From positions 1 to 20,790 of IMG/VR virus record IMGVR_UViG_3300046367_000006: a stretch of 20,790 nucleotides of DNA. One strand, 5' to 3'. A model generated the notes under the pieces. That model was given only the letters and a program-made list of their open reading frames with translations. It was not told the origin of the DNA and searched no databases. Source of the stretch: a virus. Position 1 is the stretch's first letter, and each line of letters begins with the position of its first letter. The translations under genes were made by a program, and so were the position numbers. Below, piece by piece: positions 6,529-13,867 of this stretch.

Positions 6529-6686
6529 TGTTAGAAGTACTAAAACAATTTTTCGTTTATGTATTTCGTGACCGTTCCCAAACTCTGGAACAATACATTC
6601 TTTCTCAAAATCCACAAAACCAAATGCATGTCGAACAACTTGAGCGACAGTATTATGCTAGAGTGGCAAGAAATCGAATGATCTAA
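6528..6686 (+). CDS. Hypothetical 52-residue protein
   Basis: The start ATG shares its A with the hsp20 TAA, so the two are translationally coupled. The product begins MLEVLKQFFVYVFRDRSQT, a short amphipathic helix, followed by LEQYILSQNPQNQMHVEQLERQ and a basic end (ARVARNRMI). This resembles the layout of small DUF3563-type proteins, but the match is only by impression. A stem-loop with a GUAA tetraloop follows at 6690-6707. Confidence 0.6.
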   Translation: MLEVLKQFFVYVFRDRSQTLEQYILSQNPQNQMHVEQLERQYYARVARNRMI

Positions 6687-6689
6687 TCA

Positions 6690-6707
6690 ATGGGGCGTAA
6701 GCCCCAT
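6690..6707 (+). terminator. GUAA-tetraloop hairpin
   Basis: ATGGGGC (6690-6696) pairs perfectly with GCCCCAT (6701-6707) around GTAA, a GNRA-type tetraloop. There is no strong T-tract afterwards, so it may be a weak terminator or a 3'-end stabiliser for the hsp20 transcript. It lies nine bases before the next start. Confidence 0.5.
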
Positions 6708-6715
6708 ATTCAATT

Positions 6716-7276
6716 ATGATCCCAAGAAAATTAACCCAATTAGATCGAGATGCTATAGTAGCACATTTAAATTCTCTTGAAGGAGAAGACCGTCGCTTAC
6801 GTTTCGGTGCCATGGTTTCTGATAACTTCATCGAGCACTACGTACATTCTTCTTTCAACGACCAGTCAAAATGGTTTGGGTGCGAAGACGCTGAAGGTAA
6901 TATTATTGCAGCTTGTCATGCGGCAGTTGTGAAAGATGACGCTGAACTTGGTTGTTCTGTCAATAAAGAATATCGTGGTCATGGATTAGCGCAAGATATG
7001 TTTGATCGTGCCGTGACTTGGTTACGCACACAAGGTATTAAAGAAGTATTCATGCACTGTCTTACTGAGAACCAAGTCATGAGACATATCGCTCGAAAGA
7101 ATGATATGACAATCGTTAGTGAGTATGGTGAGTCAGATGCTATTGTTGGTATTCAACCAGCAACTACAGCGACTGTGATGAAAGATGCTTATTTAGATAG
7201 AATTGCGTTTTATGATATGTTAATAAAAACAAATTATAATGCGTTCGACTTCTACTGGAGACGCAACAATACCTAA
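6716..7276 (+). CDS. GNAT family N-acetyltransferase
   Basis: The protein has 186 residues. The acetyl-CoA binding core is SVNKEYRGHGLAQDMFDRAV (81-100), with R87-G-H-G-L-A as the pyrophosphate loop, followed by helix TWLRTQGIKEVFMHCL and the motif B-like ENQVMRHIARKNDM. An N-terminal substrate-binding part (residues 1-60) includes RRLRFGAMVSDNFIEHY. The acetyl acceptor cannot be predicted. No good ribosome site is seen before the ATG at 6716; initiation may depend on the hairpin just upstream bringing a distant site closer. It does not carry the clamp-binding tail found on the second GNAT at the end of the window. Confidence 0.85.
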   Translation: MIPRKLTQLDRDAIVAHLNSLEGEDRRLRFGAMVSDNFIEHYVHSSFNDQSKWFGCEDAEGNIIAACHAAVVKDDAELGCSVNKEYRGHGLAQDMFDRAVTWLRTQGIKEVFMHCLTENQVMRHIARKNDMTIVSEYGESDAIVGIQPATTATVMKDAYLDRIAFYDMLIKTNYNAFDFYWRRNNT

Positions 7277-7286
7277 ATAATTAGGT
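7271..7286 (+). other. Perfect 6-bp hairpin between GNAT gene and next start
   Basis: ACCTAA-ATAA-TTAGGT is a perfect inverted repeat that contains the GNAT stop codon and ends directly at the ATG at 7287. The only AGG before that ATG lies in the right arm. It may limit translation of the next gene or be a protein-binding operator. Confidence 0.4.
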
Positions 7287-7490
7287 ATGAAAGCAAGACT
7301 CTCTCCCAACCTAATTTCATTTGTCACGGTTCTTCGTGGCAATTGGATACTCAAGGTATCTGTTTTTAAAAACAAACAGATTATGGTAGTGAGTCGACAC
7401 TGTTTTGATATGGACAGGACGAATGTGAATTTCTTCATGGACCAAAATCTTGCAGCAGATTTTATTGAACAACTTGTTATAGAGGAATGA
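7287..7490 (+). CDS. Hypothetical 67-residue protein
   Basis: The ATG directly abuts a 6-bp hairpin and has no normally spaced ribosome site. The protein is basic at the start (MKARLSPN), then beta-rich (SFVTVLRGNWILKVSVFKNK, QIMVVSRHCFD), and closes with an acidic helix LAADFIEQLVIEE. The family is not recognised. Its coding status is supported by the tight junction with the following gene, whose ribosome site (GAGG) overlaps its last codons. Confidence 0.55.
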   Translation: MKARLSPNLISFVTVLRGNWILKVSVFKNKQIMVVSRHCFDMDRTNVNFFMDQNLAADFIEQLVIEE

Positions 7491-7491
7491 T

Positions 7492-7791
7492 ATGGGAATT
7501 AAAGTATTTAAATTGATTAGTGGTGAAGAACTTATCGGCAGTATAACTGCTGGATCAGATGCTGGTTACTTTGTTGAAGGTGCTGCTACTATTATGCTCC
7601 AACAAACCGAAAATGGTATTGGAGTTGGTCTGGCACCTTATATGCCGTATGCCGAAGGTGACAAAATTTATCTGTTTAGACACGCTATTGCTTCTGAAGC
7701 AGAACCTGCTGTAGCCATGCGCAACGAATATAGCCGTATGTTCGGTTCTGGTATCGAGATCGCCCCCGCCAGCTCCCTCTACACAGGCTAA
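7492..7791 (+). CDS. Conserved phage protein, possible Sm/LSm-like fold
   Basis: The protein has 99 residues with GAGG at 7482-7485. It starts VFKLISGEELIGSITAG, which resembles the first strands of Sm/Hfq-type small barrels (a loop-strand with a G-E-E/V-I-G step). Later blocks are GIGVGLAPYMPYAEGD and the conserved-looking NEYSRMFGSGIEIAP near the C-terminus. Proteins of this type are common in aquatic T4-like phages, where their function is unknown. The LSm idea is an inference from the N-terminal pattern only; an RNA-binding role is not shown. Confidence 0.65.
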   Translation: MGIKVFKLISGEELIGSITAGSDAGYFVEGAATIMLQQTENGIGVGLAPYMPYAEGDKIYLFRHAIASEAEPAVAMRNEYSRMFGSGIEIAPASSLYTG

Positions 7792-7952
7792 AACGCCTTC
7801 GCTAGCCCTCTATTCTAGAGGCTTCTAGCTCCCCAAAACCCCTGTAGAATCAACGCCTTACAATCCCCTGCGGGTTGTAGGGTCATTGCATTTAGTTGTT
7901 GTCTTAGGTTCCTATCTGGTGTATAATAACTACAGTTGATTAGGAGAACAGA
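7792..7952 (+). other. Spacer with two bulged hairpins behind a direct repeat
   Basis: No coding region is seen. AACGCCTT occurs at 7792-7799 and again at 7852-7859, 60 bases apart. The first copy is followed by a hairpin (AGCCCTCTA 7804-7812 with TAGAGGCT 7816-7823, one bulged base), the second by another (TACAATCCC 7859-7867 with GGGTTGTA 7872-7879, one bulged base). Neither has a T-tract. A sigma-70-like promoter lies at 7899-7927. The repeated layout suggests duplicated RNA elements or terminator remnants. Confidence 0.45.
7899..7927 (+). promoter_or_regulatory. Sigma-70-like promoter
   Basis: TTGTCT (7899-7904), a 17-bp spacer and a perfect TATAAT (7922-7927) precede a good ribosome site (AGGAGAA) and the ATG at 7953. 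Its intergenic position and matching spacing make this a convincing promoter for the ligase-region operon. Confidence 0.7.
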
Positions 7953-8162
7953 ATGGGTTTCGAAAAGATTGTTTTGAATGAGATCGATGGCTACTTGGAA
8001 TCTGGCGAGTGTGCCCAGTTTGTTGGTGGTTCTTTGTTTGTGACTTGTTCACCAAAGACTGCCTCTGAGATCAAAACTGTCTTGAACGATATGAATTTTG
8101 GTGGTATAATTGTTACTCCCATCGGCGCTCCTGCCCGTGAATTTGCTTACGACTTCGTTTAA
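7953..8162 (+). CDS. Hypothetical 69-residue protein
   Basis: The first gene after a sigma-70-like promoter, with AGGAGAA upstream. The product begins MGFEKIVLNEIDGYLESGEC and has an alternating beta-alpha-beta look: SLFVTCSPKTASEIKTVLND, then GGIIVTPIGAPAREFAYDFV. This could be a small ferredoxin-like fold. No known family is recognised. A second candidate promoter lies inside the gene at 8082-8110. Confidence 0.65.
   Translation: MGFEKIVLNEIDGYLESGECAQFVGGSLFVTCSPKTASEIKTVLNDMNFGGIIVTPIGAPAREFAYDFV
8082..8110 (+). promoter_or_regulatory. Possible internal promoter
   Basis: TTGAAC (8082-8087), a 17-bp spacer and TATAAT (8105-8110) lie inside the preceding small gene, 66 bp before the ATG at 8176. 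The -35 matches TTGACA at four of six bases. The spacing equals that of the other candidates in the window. Confidence 0.5.
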
Positions 8163-8175
8163 TAAAGGGTATAAC

Positions 8176-8319
8176 ATGTTCCAAGTAAAATCAAAAGCTG
8201 AGTTGCGTGCTGAAACTGAAAAGCAATTGAAGGCTTTTCTCAAACATGGTGGTCACGTCCAAGTCATTGAGACTAAAAAGAAGGCTCCATCTGGTGCTCG
8301 CACTTGGATGAAAAAATGA
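8176..8319 (+). CDS. Hypothetical 47-residue basic protein
   Basis: The ATG at 8176 has AAAGGG upstream; an in-frame start at 8110 would lie deep in the previous gene. The sequence is MFQVKSKAELRAETEKQL, then KAFLKHGGHVQVIETKKKAP and a tail ARTWMKK. It is rich in lysine, so it may bind nucleic acid, but the family is not recognised. The stop TGA overlaps the next ATG (ATGA), so the two genes are coupled. Confidence 0.6.
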   Translation: MFQVKSKAELRAETEKQLKAFLKHGGHVQVIETKKKAPSGARTWMKK

Positions 8320-8498
8320 GAGCGTTACAGGAAACTACCAGTGATTGGAGCCATAAGGTTTCTAATCACATCTACTACGTCAATGATACTAGGACAAAGC
8401 TGGTTGCATTCTACAACGTGGACACCAAGACTACTAAGAAGTTTTCCAAGCCTCTACCCTTCTATACAAAATACAGAACCTTCAAAGAGTTAAAATGA
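8316..8498 (+). CDS. Hypothetical 60-residue protein
   Basis: The ATG at 8316 overlaps the stop of the preceding gene; a TTG in the same frame at 8304 is a less likely start. The product contains SNHIYYVNDTRTKLVAFYNV, two strands joined by a turn, then a basic and aromatic C-terminus (KKFSKPLPFYTKYRTFKELK). No known family is recognised. The last codons overlap the DNA ligase start (ATGA), so it is probably co-translated with ligase. Confidence 0.6.
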   Translation: MRALQETTSDWSHKVSNHIYYVNDTRTKLVAFYNVDTKTTKKFSKPLPFYTKYRTFKELK

Positions 8499-9790
8499 AC
8501 ATCAATCAATTCCTAGACGGCATCGCCGCAAATGCATCTCGTAACTTCAAACTCGAACAGTTGGAAGCCAACAAAGACAATGAACTCTTGCGTGAAGTTA
8601 TTCGTCTAGCATTGTGTCCATTCACTCAGTTCTACATTCGTAAGATTCCTGCTTACACCCCTAACGCTACTAGCCATGCAGCATCTCTAGCATCAATTCT
8701 CCCAGCCCTATACGACCTAAAAGAACGAATCGTTACTGGTAATGCCGCCATTGATCACCTAAAGTCAATGCTGGAAGCTGTATCACCCGATGATGCTAAG
8801 GTTTTGGAGCGAATCATCCAGAAAGATCTACGTGCTGGTTTCTCAGCATCAACCTCCAACAAAGTTTGGATGGGCTTGGTGCACGAGTATCCTGTTATGC
8901 TCTGCTCACCGTTCGAGCAAAAGTTGGTGGACAAAATCAAATGGCCAGCCACAGTCCAACTGAAGATGGATGGTATGCGTTTCAACGCCATCGTTCGTGA
9001 TGGTAAGTGCGAATTCCGCTCACGCAACGGCAAAGAAATTCAACTGCTGGGTAATCTTGAACAAGACTTCATTGATATGGCTGGAGTTGTGGACTGCGTA
9101 TTCGATGGTGAACTCTTGGTCATGGAAGGTGACAAGATTTTAGATCGTCAGACTGGTAACGGTATCTTAAACAAAGCCAACAAGGGTACAATCTCCAAAG
9201 CCGATGCTGCAAAAGTTCGTGCCACTGTCTGGGACATTATCCCTTACGTATTGTTTGAGGCTGGTTACTGTGCCACTCCATACTCTCAACGTATCGATAC
9301 ACTGGCTAATCTGCTGGCGACTCATGAGCCTGAGAAAGTTTACTTGGTACAAAAGACCACAGTAGAAAATATCGAAGAAGCCAATGTTATCTTCGAGCGT
9401 TACCTTTCCATGGGTCAAGAAGGTATCATCCTGAAAGACTTGAGTGGTGTCTGGGAAGACAAACGTTCCAAGACCCAGATCAAATTCAAGGGCGAGTTAG
9501 AATGTGACTTGCGTATCGTTGGCATCGAAGAAGGTACTGGCAAGTATGCAGGAATGCTTGGTGCAATTCTCTGTGAGTCTGCTGATGGTGTGATTAAAGT
9601 TCGAGTTGGCTCTGGCTTCTCTGACGAACAACGCAAGAATCTCGGCGAGAATATAGTTGACAAAATCGCCGCTATCAAGTATAATACTAGAATCAAGAAC
9701 AAAGCTGGAGAAGAATCTCTGTTCCTGCCTATCATTCTCGAGATTCGTGATGACAAAGAAGTTGCGGACTCCTCTAAGGACATTAAATGA
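8495..9790 (+). CDS. 30: ATP-dependent DNA ligase, T4 gp30-like
   Basis: The protein has 431 residues; T4 ligase has 487. The adenylation motif is KMDGMR with K157 as the AMP-accepting lysine. Motif Ia/II-like FRSRNGKE (174-181), motif III FDGELLV (203-209), motif IV EGIILKD (309-315) and motif V QIKFKG (328-333) follow in order. An N-terminal all-helical domain (1-140), with AGFSASTSNKVW near 114-125, precedes the catalytic domain, as in T4 ligase. It seals nicks in lagging-strand and repaired DNA using ATP. The start overlaps the preceding stop, and the end overlaps the next start. A perfect sigma-70 promoter lies inside the coding sequence at 9657-9685. Confidence 0.93.
   Translation: MNINQFLDGIAANASRNFKLEQLEANKDNELLREVIRLALCPFTQFYIRKIPAYTPNATSHAASLASILPALYDLKERIVTGNAAIDHLKSMLEAVSPDDAKVLERIIQKDLRAGFSASTSNKVWMGLVHEYPVMLCSPFEQKLVDKIKWPATVQLKMDGMRFNAIVRDGKCEFRSRNGKEIQLLGNLEQDFIDMAGVVDCVFDGELLVMEGDKILDRQTGNGILNKANKGTISKADAAKVRATVWDIIPYVLFEAGYCATPYSQRIDTLANLLATHEPEKVYLVQKTTVENIEEANVIFERYLSMGQEGIILKDLSGVWEDKRSKTQIKFKGELECDLRIVGIEEGTGKYAGMLGAILCESADGVIKVRVGSGFSDEQRKNLGENIVDKIAAIKYNTRIKNKAGEESLFLPIILEIRDDKEVADSSKDIK
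9657..9685 (+). promoter_or_regulatory. Perfect-consensus sigma-70 promoter inside ligase gene
   Basis: TTGACA (9657-9662), exactly 17 bp, then TATAAT (9680-9685). Both hexamers match consensus at every base. It lies near the 3' end of the ligase gene, about 100 bp before the start at 9787, and could drive the genes leading to DNA polymerase. Confidence 0.7.
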
Positions 9791-10140
9791 AAGTTGTAAT
9801 CAATAAATGCTTCGGTGGTTTCGGTTTGAGCCACGAAGCCATTCTGAAGTATGCTGCAGCAGCTGGCATTGCTATGGTTGTTGTGGATAAGAATCCAGAA
9901 AGTAAGTGGCTTCGTTATGAATACTACAAGGATAGTATCGCAGACGAAAACTTCTGGAGTGAGTATCAGATCGATCGCACTGATCCAGCTCTTGTAAAGG
10001 TTGTTGAGCAGATGGGCGAGGCGTCATGGGGTGATTGTGCTGAGTTGTCTGTAGTAGAAATTCCAGATGGTATTGAATGGCATCTGGGTGAATACGATGG
10101 TATTGAACACATCGCTGAAAATCATAGAACTTGGAGATAA
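9787..10140 (+). CDS. Conserved phage protein of unknown function
   Basis: The protein has 117 residues. The start overlaps the ligase stop as ATGA. It opens with MKVVINKCFGGFGLSHEAIL, and the second half has IDRTDPALVKVVEQMG, then AELSVVEIPDGIEWHLGEYDG and the end HRTWR. This order (INKCFGGFGLS, RTDPALV, EIPDGIEW, EYDG) recurs in many tailed phages as an uncharacterised protein. No catalytic motif is evident. It is the first gene fully downstream of the perfect promoter at 9657-9685. Confidence 0.75.
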   Translation: MKVVINKCFGGFGLSHEAILKYAAAAGIAMVVVDKNPESKWLRYEYYKDSIADENFWSEYQIDRTDPALVKVVEQMGEASWGDCAELSVVEIPDGIEWHLGEYDGIEHIAENHRTWR

Positions 10141-10142
10141 TA

Positions 10143-10538
10143 ATGGATGAAATGAAAGAGTATGACGACTTCGCTAAGCGAATGGAAGAGAAGTACCCTG
10201 CCATGTTTGTTGGAGCATATGGTGGCTTTGCTGTAGGTAAAGGTTGGTGGCACATCATTGAAACTCTTTGCTCCAACATCCAACACCACATTGATTGGGC
10301 TAACAGGAAAGAACAAGTTGTTGAACAAGTAGTTGTGGCTCAGATCAAAGAAAAGTTCGGTGGTCTCCGTTTCTATTACGACGGTGGTGACGAGCAAGTT
10401 AGTGGTATGGTTCGTATGGCAGAAGCATGGGCTGATCAGTCTTGTGAGACCTGCGGTGATAAAGGCGAACGTCGTAGTGGTGGTTGGATTCGTACCCTGT
10501 GTGACAAACACGAAGCTGAAAGAAAACAAAATGTCTGA
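10143..10538 (+). CDS. Conserved phage protein with C-terminal zinc-binding motif
   Basis: The protein has 131 residues from the ATG at 10143, which follows TTGGAGATAATA; the upstream TTG belongs to the ribosome site. The middle reads IKEKFGGLRFYYDGGDEQV, a block seen in a phage and bacterial family of unknown function. The C-terminus has C-E-T-C (about 105-108), then W-I-R-T-L-C-D-K-H (about 117-125), giving a probable C2CH zinc site. The binding partner is not known. It overlaps the next gene by eight bases. Confidence 0.7.
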   Translation: MDEMKEYDDFAKRMEEKYPAMFVGAYGGFAVGKGWWHIIETLCSNIQHHIDWANRKEQVVEQVVVAQIKEKFGGLRFYYDGGDEQVSGMVRMAEAWADQSCETCGDKGERRSGGWIRTLCDKHEAERKQNV

Positions 10539-10815
10539 TAAAGTATGGGTGATGGTGGATGCGATCTCCACCTTTCGTATGCGCTATGTGATTGAAGCAC
10601 CAGCTGATCATCCAGAGTATGCGCTTGATGATGTGACAATGGAAACTGCAAAAGAGTTTTCTCAAGAGTGGCTAGGTGAACAGATTGTATCACATCGAGT
10701 TGTCTCTGAAGAAGAAGCCCTTGCAGTTTGCGATGTAGACAATTCATATTTGAAATCGTGGTCAAAAGAAGATAAGATTAGGGTTCTGTTTACTAAAGAA
10801 GGTGAGTCCCGATAA
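10531..10815 (+). CDS. Conserved phage protein of unknown function
   Basis: The protein has 94 residues from the ATG at 10531; the frame is open further upstream, but that part shadows the preceding gene. It begins MSDKVWVMVDAISTFRMRYV and continues with EFSQEWLGEQIVSHRVVSEE and ALAVCDVDNSYLKSW. A run of strand-helix elements suggests a small alpha/beta domain. The family is not named in my knowledge, though similar phage proteins exist. The stop shares its last A with the next ATG. Confidence 0.65.
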   Translation: MSDKVWVMVDAISTFRMRYVIEAPADHPEYALDDVTMETAKEFSQEWLGEQIVSHRVVSEEEALAVCDVDNSYLKSWSKEDKIRVLFTKEGESR

Positions 10816-11381
10816 TGTTTATGTTCGACGTTGAAACACTTGGTGTAGAATCTAATGCTGTAGTTCTGTCTGCAGCATTAGTGTATTTCGACCCAGAAGA
10901 AAAACCTTCTTACCAGAAGATGCTTGATGGGGCTTGCTTTGTTAAGTTCAAAGCAAAGGAACAAGGAGAGATGGGTCGTACTGTAACCTTGTCCACTCTT
11001 GAGTGGTGGAAGACTCAACACGAGTATGTTCGTAAGGTTTCACTCGAGCCATCTGGTTACGACTTGACTGCCGTAGAAGGTATGAACGTCCTTTACGAAT
11101 ATATGAGCAAGCACCCCACCGCACAAAAGCAAACTATGTGGGCACGTGGTTCTCTTGATCAGTTGGTGATTGATTCATTGGCTACAAAATTAGGCATGGA
11201 GCCGTTGACAGGATACGCACAGTGGCGTGACGTTCGCACTGCAGTAGATATCTTGTACGGCACATCAAATGGTTACTGTGGTGTTGATCATCCAGACTTT
11301 GAACGAGCACAAGTTATCAAACACCATCCAGTTCATGATTGCGCATACGACGCAATGATGTTAATGTACGGAAAGAACTAA
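10815..11381 (+). CDS. dexA: DEDDh 3'-5' exonuclease, DexA-like
   Basis: The protein has 188 residues. MFDVETLG (about 3-10) supplies the first D-x-E metal site of the DEDD superfamily. ARGSLDQLVIDSL (about 110-122) gives the second acidic residue. HPVHDCAYDAMMLMYG (about 171-186) gives the H-x4-D of the ExoIII motif, which makes it DEDDh. Proteins of this type (Rv2179c-like, including T4 DexA, 227 residues) degrade single-stranded DNA or RNA from the 3' end. The place directly before DNA polymerase fits a repair or nucleotide-recycling role. The start could also be the second ATG at 10821. The stop overlaps the polymerase start. Confidence 0.85.
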   Translation: MFMFDVETLGVESNAVVLSAALVYFDPEEKPSYQKMLDGACFVKFKAKEQGEMGRTVTLSTLEWWKTQHEYVRKVSLEPSGYDLTAVEGMNVLYEYMSKHPTAQKQTMWARGSLDQLVIDSLATKLGMEPLTGYAQWRDVRTAVDILYGTSNGYCGVDHPDFERAQVIKHHPVHDCAYDAMMLMYGKN

Positions 11382-13867
11382 TGGAATTTTATACATCAGC
11401 CCACGCATTCGGAGACAAGATCCTTGTGCGTGGTTACGAGAATGGTCGATCTTACAAACGTAAGATCGACTTCTCCCCAACTCTCTATGTCCCAGCAAAG
11501 AAACCCTCCAAGTGGCAAACACTGGAGGGTACGTTCGTTGATGAAGTCCAGCCTGGATCCATCAGAGAGACTCGTGACTTCATCAAACGTTACGAAGGCA
11601 TCGAAGGGTTTCCAGTCTATGGACAGACCAACTACGCCTATCAATATCTCAGCGACACTTACGATACCCTTGTTAACTGGGACATGGATCTATTCAAGAT
11701 CTTTACCATCGACATTGAGACCAAGACTGAGTCTGGATTCCCAGATATCAAAACTGCCAATGAAGAAGTGACGTTGATCACGATTAAAGATCTATTCACT
11801 AAGCGTATCATCACATTCGGTGTTGGTGCGTTCGTTCACAATCGTGACGATCTGGTTTACATCAACTGTGCAACAGAACAACAACTCCTTAAAGAGTTTA
11901 TGATTTTCTGGCAGAATAATTATCCAGATGCTGTTACAGGATGGAACACTGACTTTTTCGACGTGCCTTATTTGGTTCGTCGTATCACTCGAGAACTTGG
12001 TGACTCTTTCGCTAACAAGATCAGCCCATGGGGTTATGTTAACGAGCGTAAGACTTTCATCAAAGGTAATGAAGAGATTCACTACGACATCGTAGGTATT
12101 GCTCAGCTAGACTACCTAGAACTGTACAAGAAGTATACTTACCAAAAGCAAGAGTCTTATCGTCTTGATTACATTGCTGAACAAGAACTCGGCGACCGAA
12201 AGAAAGAAAATCCAGGCGATTCATTCAAAGACTTCTACACAAACCATTGGCAACAATTCGTTGAATATAACATTCATGACGTAGAGTTGGTTGACCGAAT
12301 GGACGACAAGATGCGTCTGCTTGAACTGCATCTAACGATGGCGTATCAAGCCAAGATCAATATGGAAGACGTTTACTCGCAGGTTCGTATGTGGGACTCT
12401 ATCATCTATAACCATCTTCGTGCCAAGGGTATCGTGATTCCAGCGAAGGCGTTCTCTGGTAAAGATGCGCAGTTCGAAGGTGCGTTCGTCAAGGATCCGC
12501 TGATTGGTCTTCACAAGTGGGTTGCTTCATTTGACTTGAACTCACTGTACCCTCACTTGATTATGCAATACAACATCTCACCAGAGACTTTGACTTCAGA
12601 GAAACTCCAAGTGTCTGTTGATAAGCTGCTCACCAAAGAAGCCGATACTAGCTACGCACACAAGCGAGATCTAACTGTAACTGCCAACGGCTGGTGCTAT
12701 CGTAAAGACATCAAAGGCTTCATGCCCGAGTTGATGGAGAAGATGTACAAAGATCGTTCCAAGTTTAAGAAGCAGATGCTTGGAGTTGAACAAGAGTATC
12801 AGAACGACAAGACAAAGGTTCATCTCCTGAAAGAGATTAGCCGACTGAACAACTTGCAGATGGCAATGAAGATTGCCCTAAACTCTGCTTACGGTGCGAT
12901 GGGTAATCAGTATTTCCGATACTTCGATATCCGTATGGCTGAAGGTATTACCACATCTGGTCAGTTGTCCATTCGTTGGATGGCTAACAAGATCAATGCT
13001 TACATGAACAAGGTCATGAAGACCGAAGGTAAAGATTACATCGTTGCCATCGACACTGACTCAATCTACCTGACTCTCGAGAATCTGGTTGAACATACTT
13101 GCTCTGGTAAGACTACCGAACAAAAGATCAAGTACATGGACAAAGTCTGTGAAGAGATTTTCCAACCGTTCATTGATACTGGTTATCAGGAATTGGCTCA
13201 GTACATGAATGCATATTCTCAGAAGATGGTTATGAAGCGAGAAGTTCTTGCCGACAAAGCTATCTGGACTGCGAAGAAGCGATACATTATGAACGTCCAT
13301 AACTCCGAAGGTGTGCAGTTTGCTAAGCCGAAGGTTAAGGTCATGGGTCTTGAGATGGTTAAGTCTTCAACCCCAGCCGTCATTCGTGATAAGCTGAAAG
13401 ACTCTATTGATGTTATCCTACTGGGTGATGAGAAAGAACTGCATAAGTATGTGACTGAGTTCAAGAAAGAATTCGATCAGATGCCTCTGGCTGATGTAGC
13501 ATTCCCTCGTGGTGTTAACGGTATGAAACAGTACGCTGGTTCTCCGATCTATTCTAAGGGTACTCCAATTCATGTTCGTGGTGCCCTGCTTTACAATCAC
13601 TACATCAAGAAGCATGGTATCGATAAGAAGTACGCTGCGATTCGAGATGGTGATAAGATTAAGTTTGTGTATGTTCGTACACCCAACCCACTACAGGAAG
13701 ACGTGATTGCGTTTAGCCAAGAACTACCAAAGGAGTTTGGATTGCATACATATATTGACTATGACAAACAATTTGAAAAGGTATTCTTGGATGCGCTACA
13801 AATTGTAATACAGCCATTGGGTTGGAAGACGCAAGAACAAAGTTCACTAGAGGACTTTTTCGGGTGA
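11381..13867 (+). CDS. 43: DNA polymerase, family B, T4 gp43-like
   Basis: The protein has 828 residues from the ATG at 11381, where MEFYTSAHAF fits the T4 start; T4 gp43 has 898. Exonuclease motifs are DIET (111-114), GWNTDFFDVPYL (187-198) and YNIHDVELV (296-304). Polymerase motif A is SFDLNSLYPHLI (383-394), motif B is KIALNSAYGAMGN (497-509), and motif C is IDTDS (557-561), with D558 and D560 as metal ligands. The C-terminus QSSLEDFFG matches the T4 clamp-binding tail (KKASLDFLFG). It replicates the phage genome with proofreading. The last seven codons, including this tail, are overlapped on the other strand by a homing endonuclease gene. The coding sequence is intact, with no intron seen. 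Confidence 0.96.
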   Translation: MEFYTSAHAFGDKILVRGYENGRSYKRKIDFSPTLYVPAKKPSKWQTLEGTFVDEVQPGSIRETRDFIKRYEGIEGFPVYGQTNYAYQYLSDTYDTLVNWDMDLFKIFTIDIETKTESGFPDIKTANEEVTLITIKDLFTKRIITFGVGAFVHNRDDLVYINCATEQQLLKEFMIFWQNNYPDAVTGWNTDFFDVPYLVRRITRELGDSFANKISPWGYVNERKTFIKGNEEIHYDIVGIAQLDYLELYKKYTYQKQESYRLDYIAEQELGDRKKENPGDSFKDFYTNHWQQFVEYNIHDVELVDRMDDKMRLLELHLTMAYQAKINMEDVYSQVRMWDSIIYNHLRAKGIVIPAKAFSGKDAQFEGAFVKDPLIGLHKWVASFDLNSLYPHLIMQYNISPETLTSEKLQVSVDKLLTKEADTSYAHKRDLTVTANGWCYRKDIKGFMPELMEKMYKDRSKFKKQMLGVEQEYQNDKTKVHLLKEISRLNNLQMAMKIALNSAYGAMGNQYFRYFDIRMAEGITTSGQLSIRWMANKINAYMNKVMKTEGKDYIVAIDTDSIYLTLENLVEHTCSGKTTEQKIKYMDKVCEEIFQPFIDTGYQELAQYMNAYSQKMVMKREVLADKAIWTAKKRYIMNVHNSEGVQFAKPKVKVMGLEMVKSSTPAVIRDKLKDSIDVILLGDEKELHKYVTEFKKEFDQMPLADVAFPRGVNGMKQYAGSPIYSKGTPIHVRGALLYNHYIKKHGIDKKYAAIRDGDKIKFVYVRTPNPLQEDVIAFSQELPKEFGLHTYIDYDKQFEKVFLDALQIVIQPLGWKTQEQSSLEDFFG

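Noticed and set aside
7792-7890. tRNA gene in the hairpin-rich spacer
   Set aside because: The hairpins have 3- to 5-base loops, no seven-base anticodon loop, and no T-arm (GGTTCGA-type) or D-arm pattern.
10122-10571. 149-residue minus-strand frame opposite the zinc-motif gene
   Set aside because: It is very rich in threonine, phenylalanine and histidine with no domain, and it overlaps two better supported + strand genes.
11396-13615. Minus-strand open frames inside the polymerase gene
   Set aside because: They are short, carry no recognisable motif and lie opposite a well-conserved coding sequence, so they are shadows.
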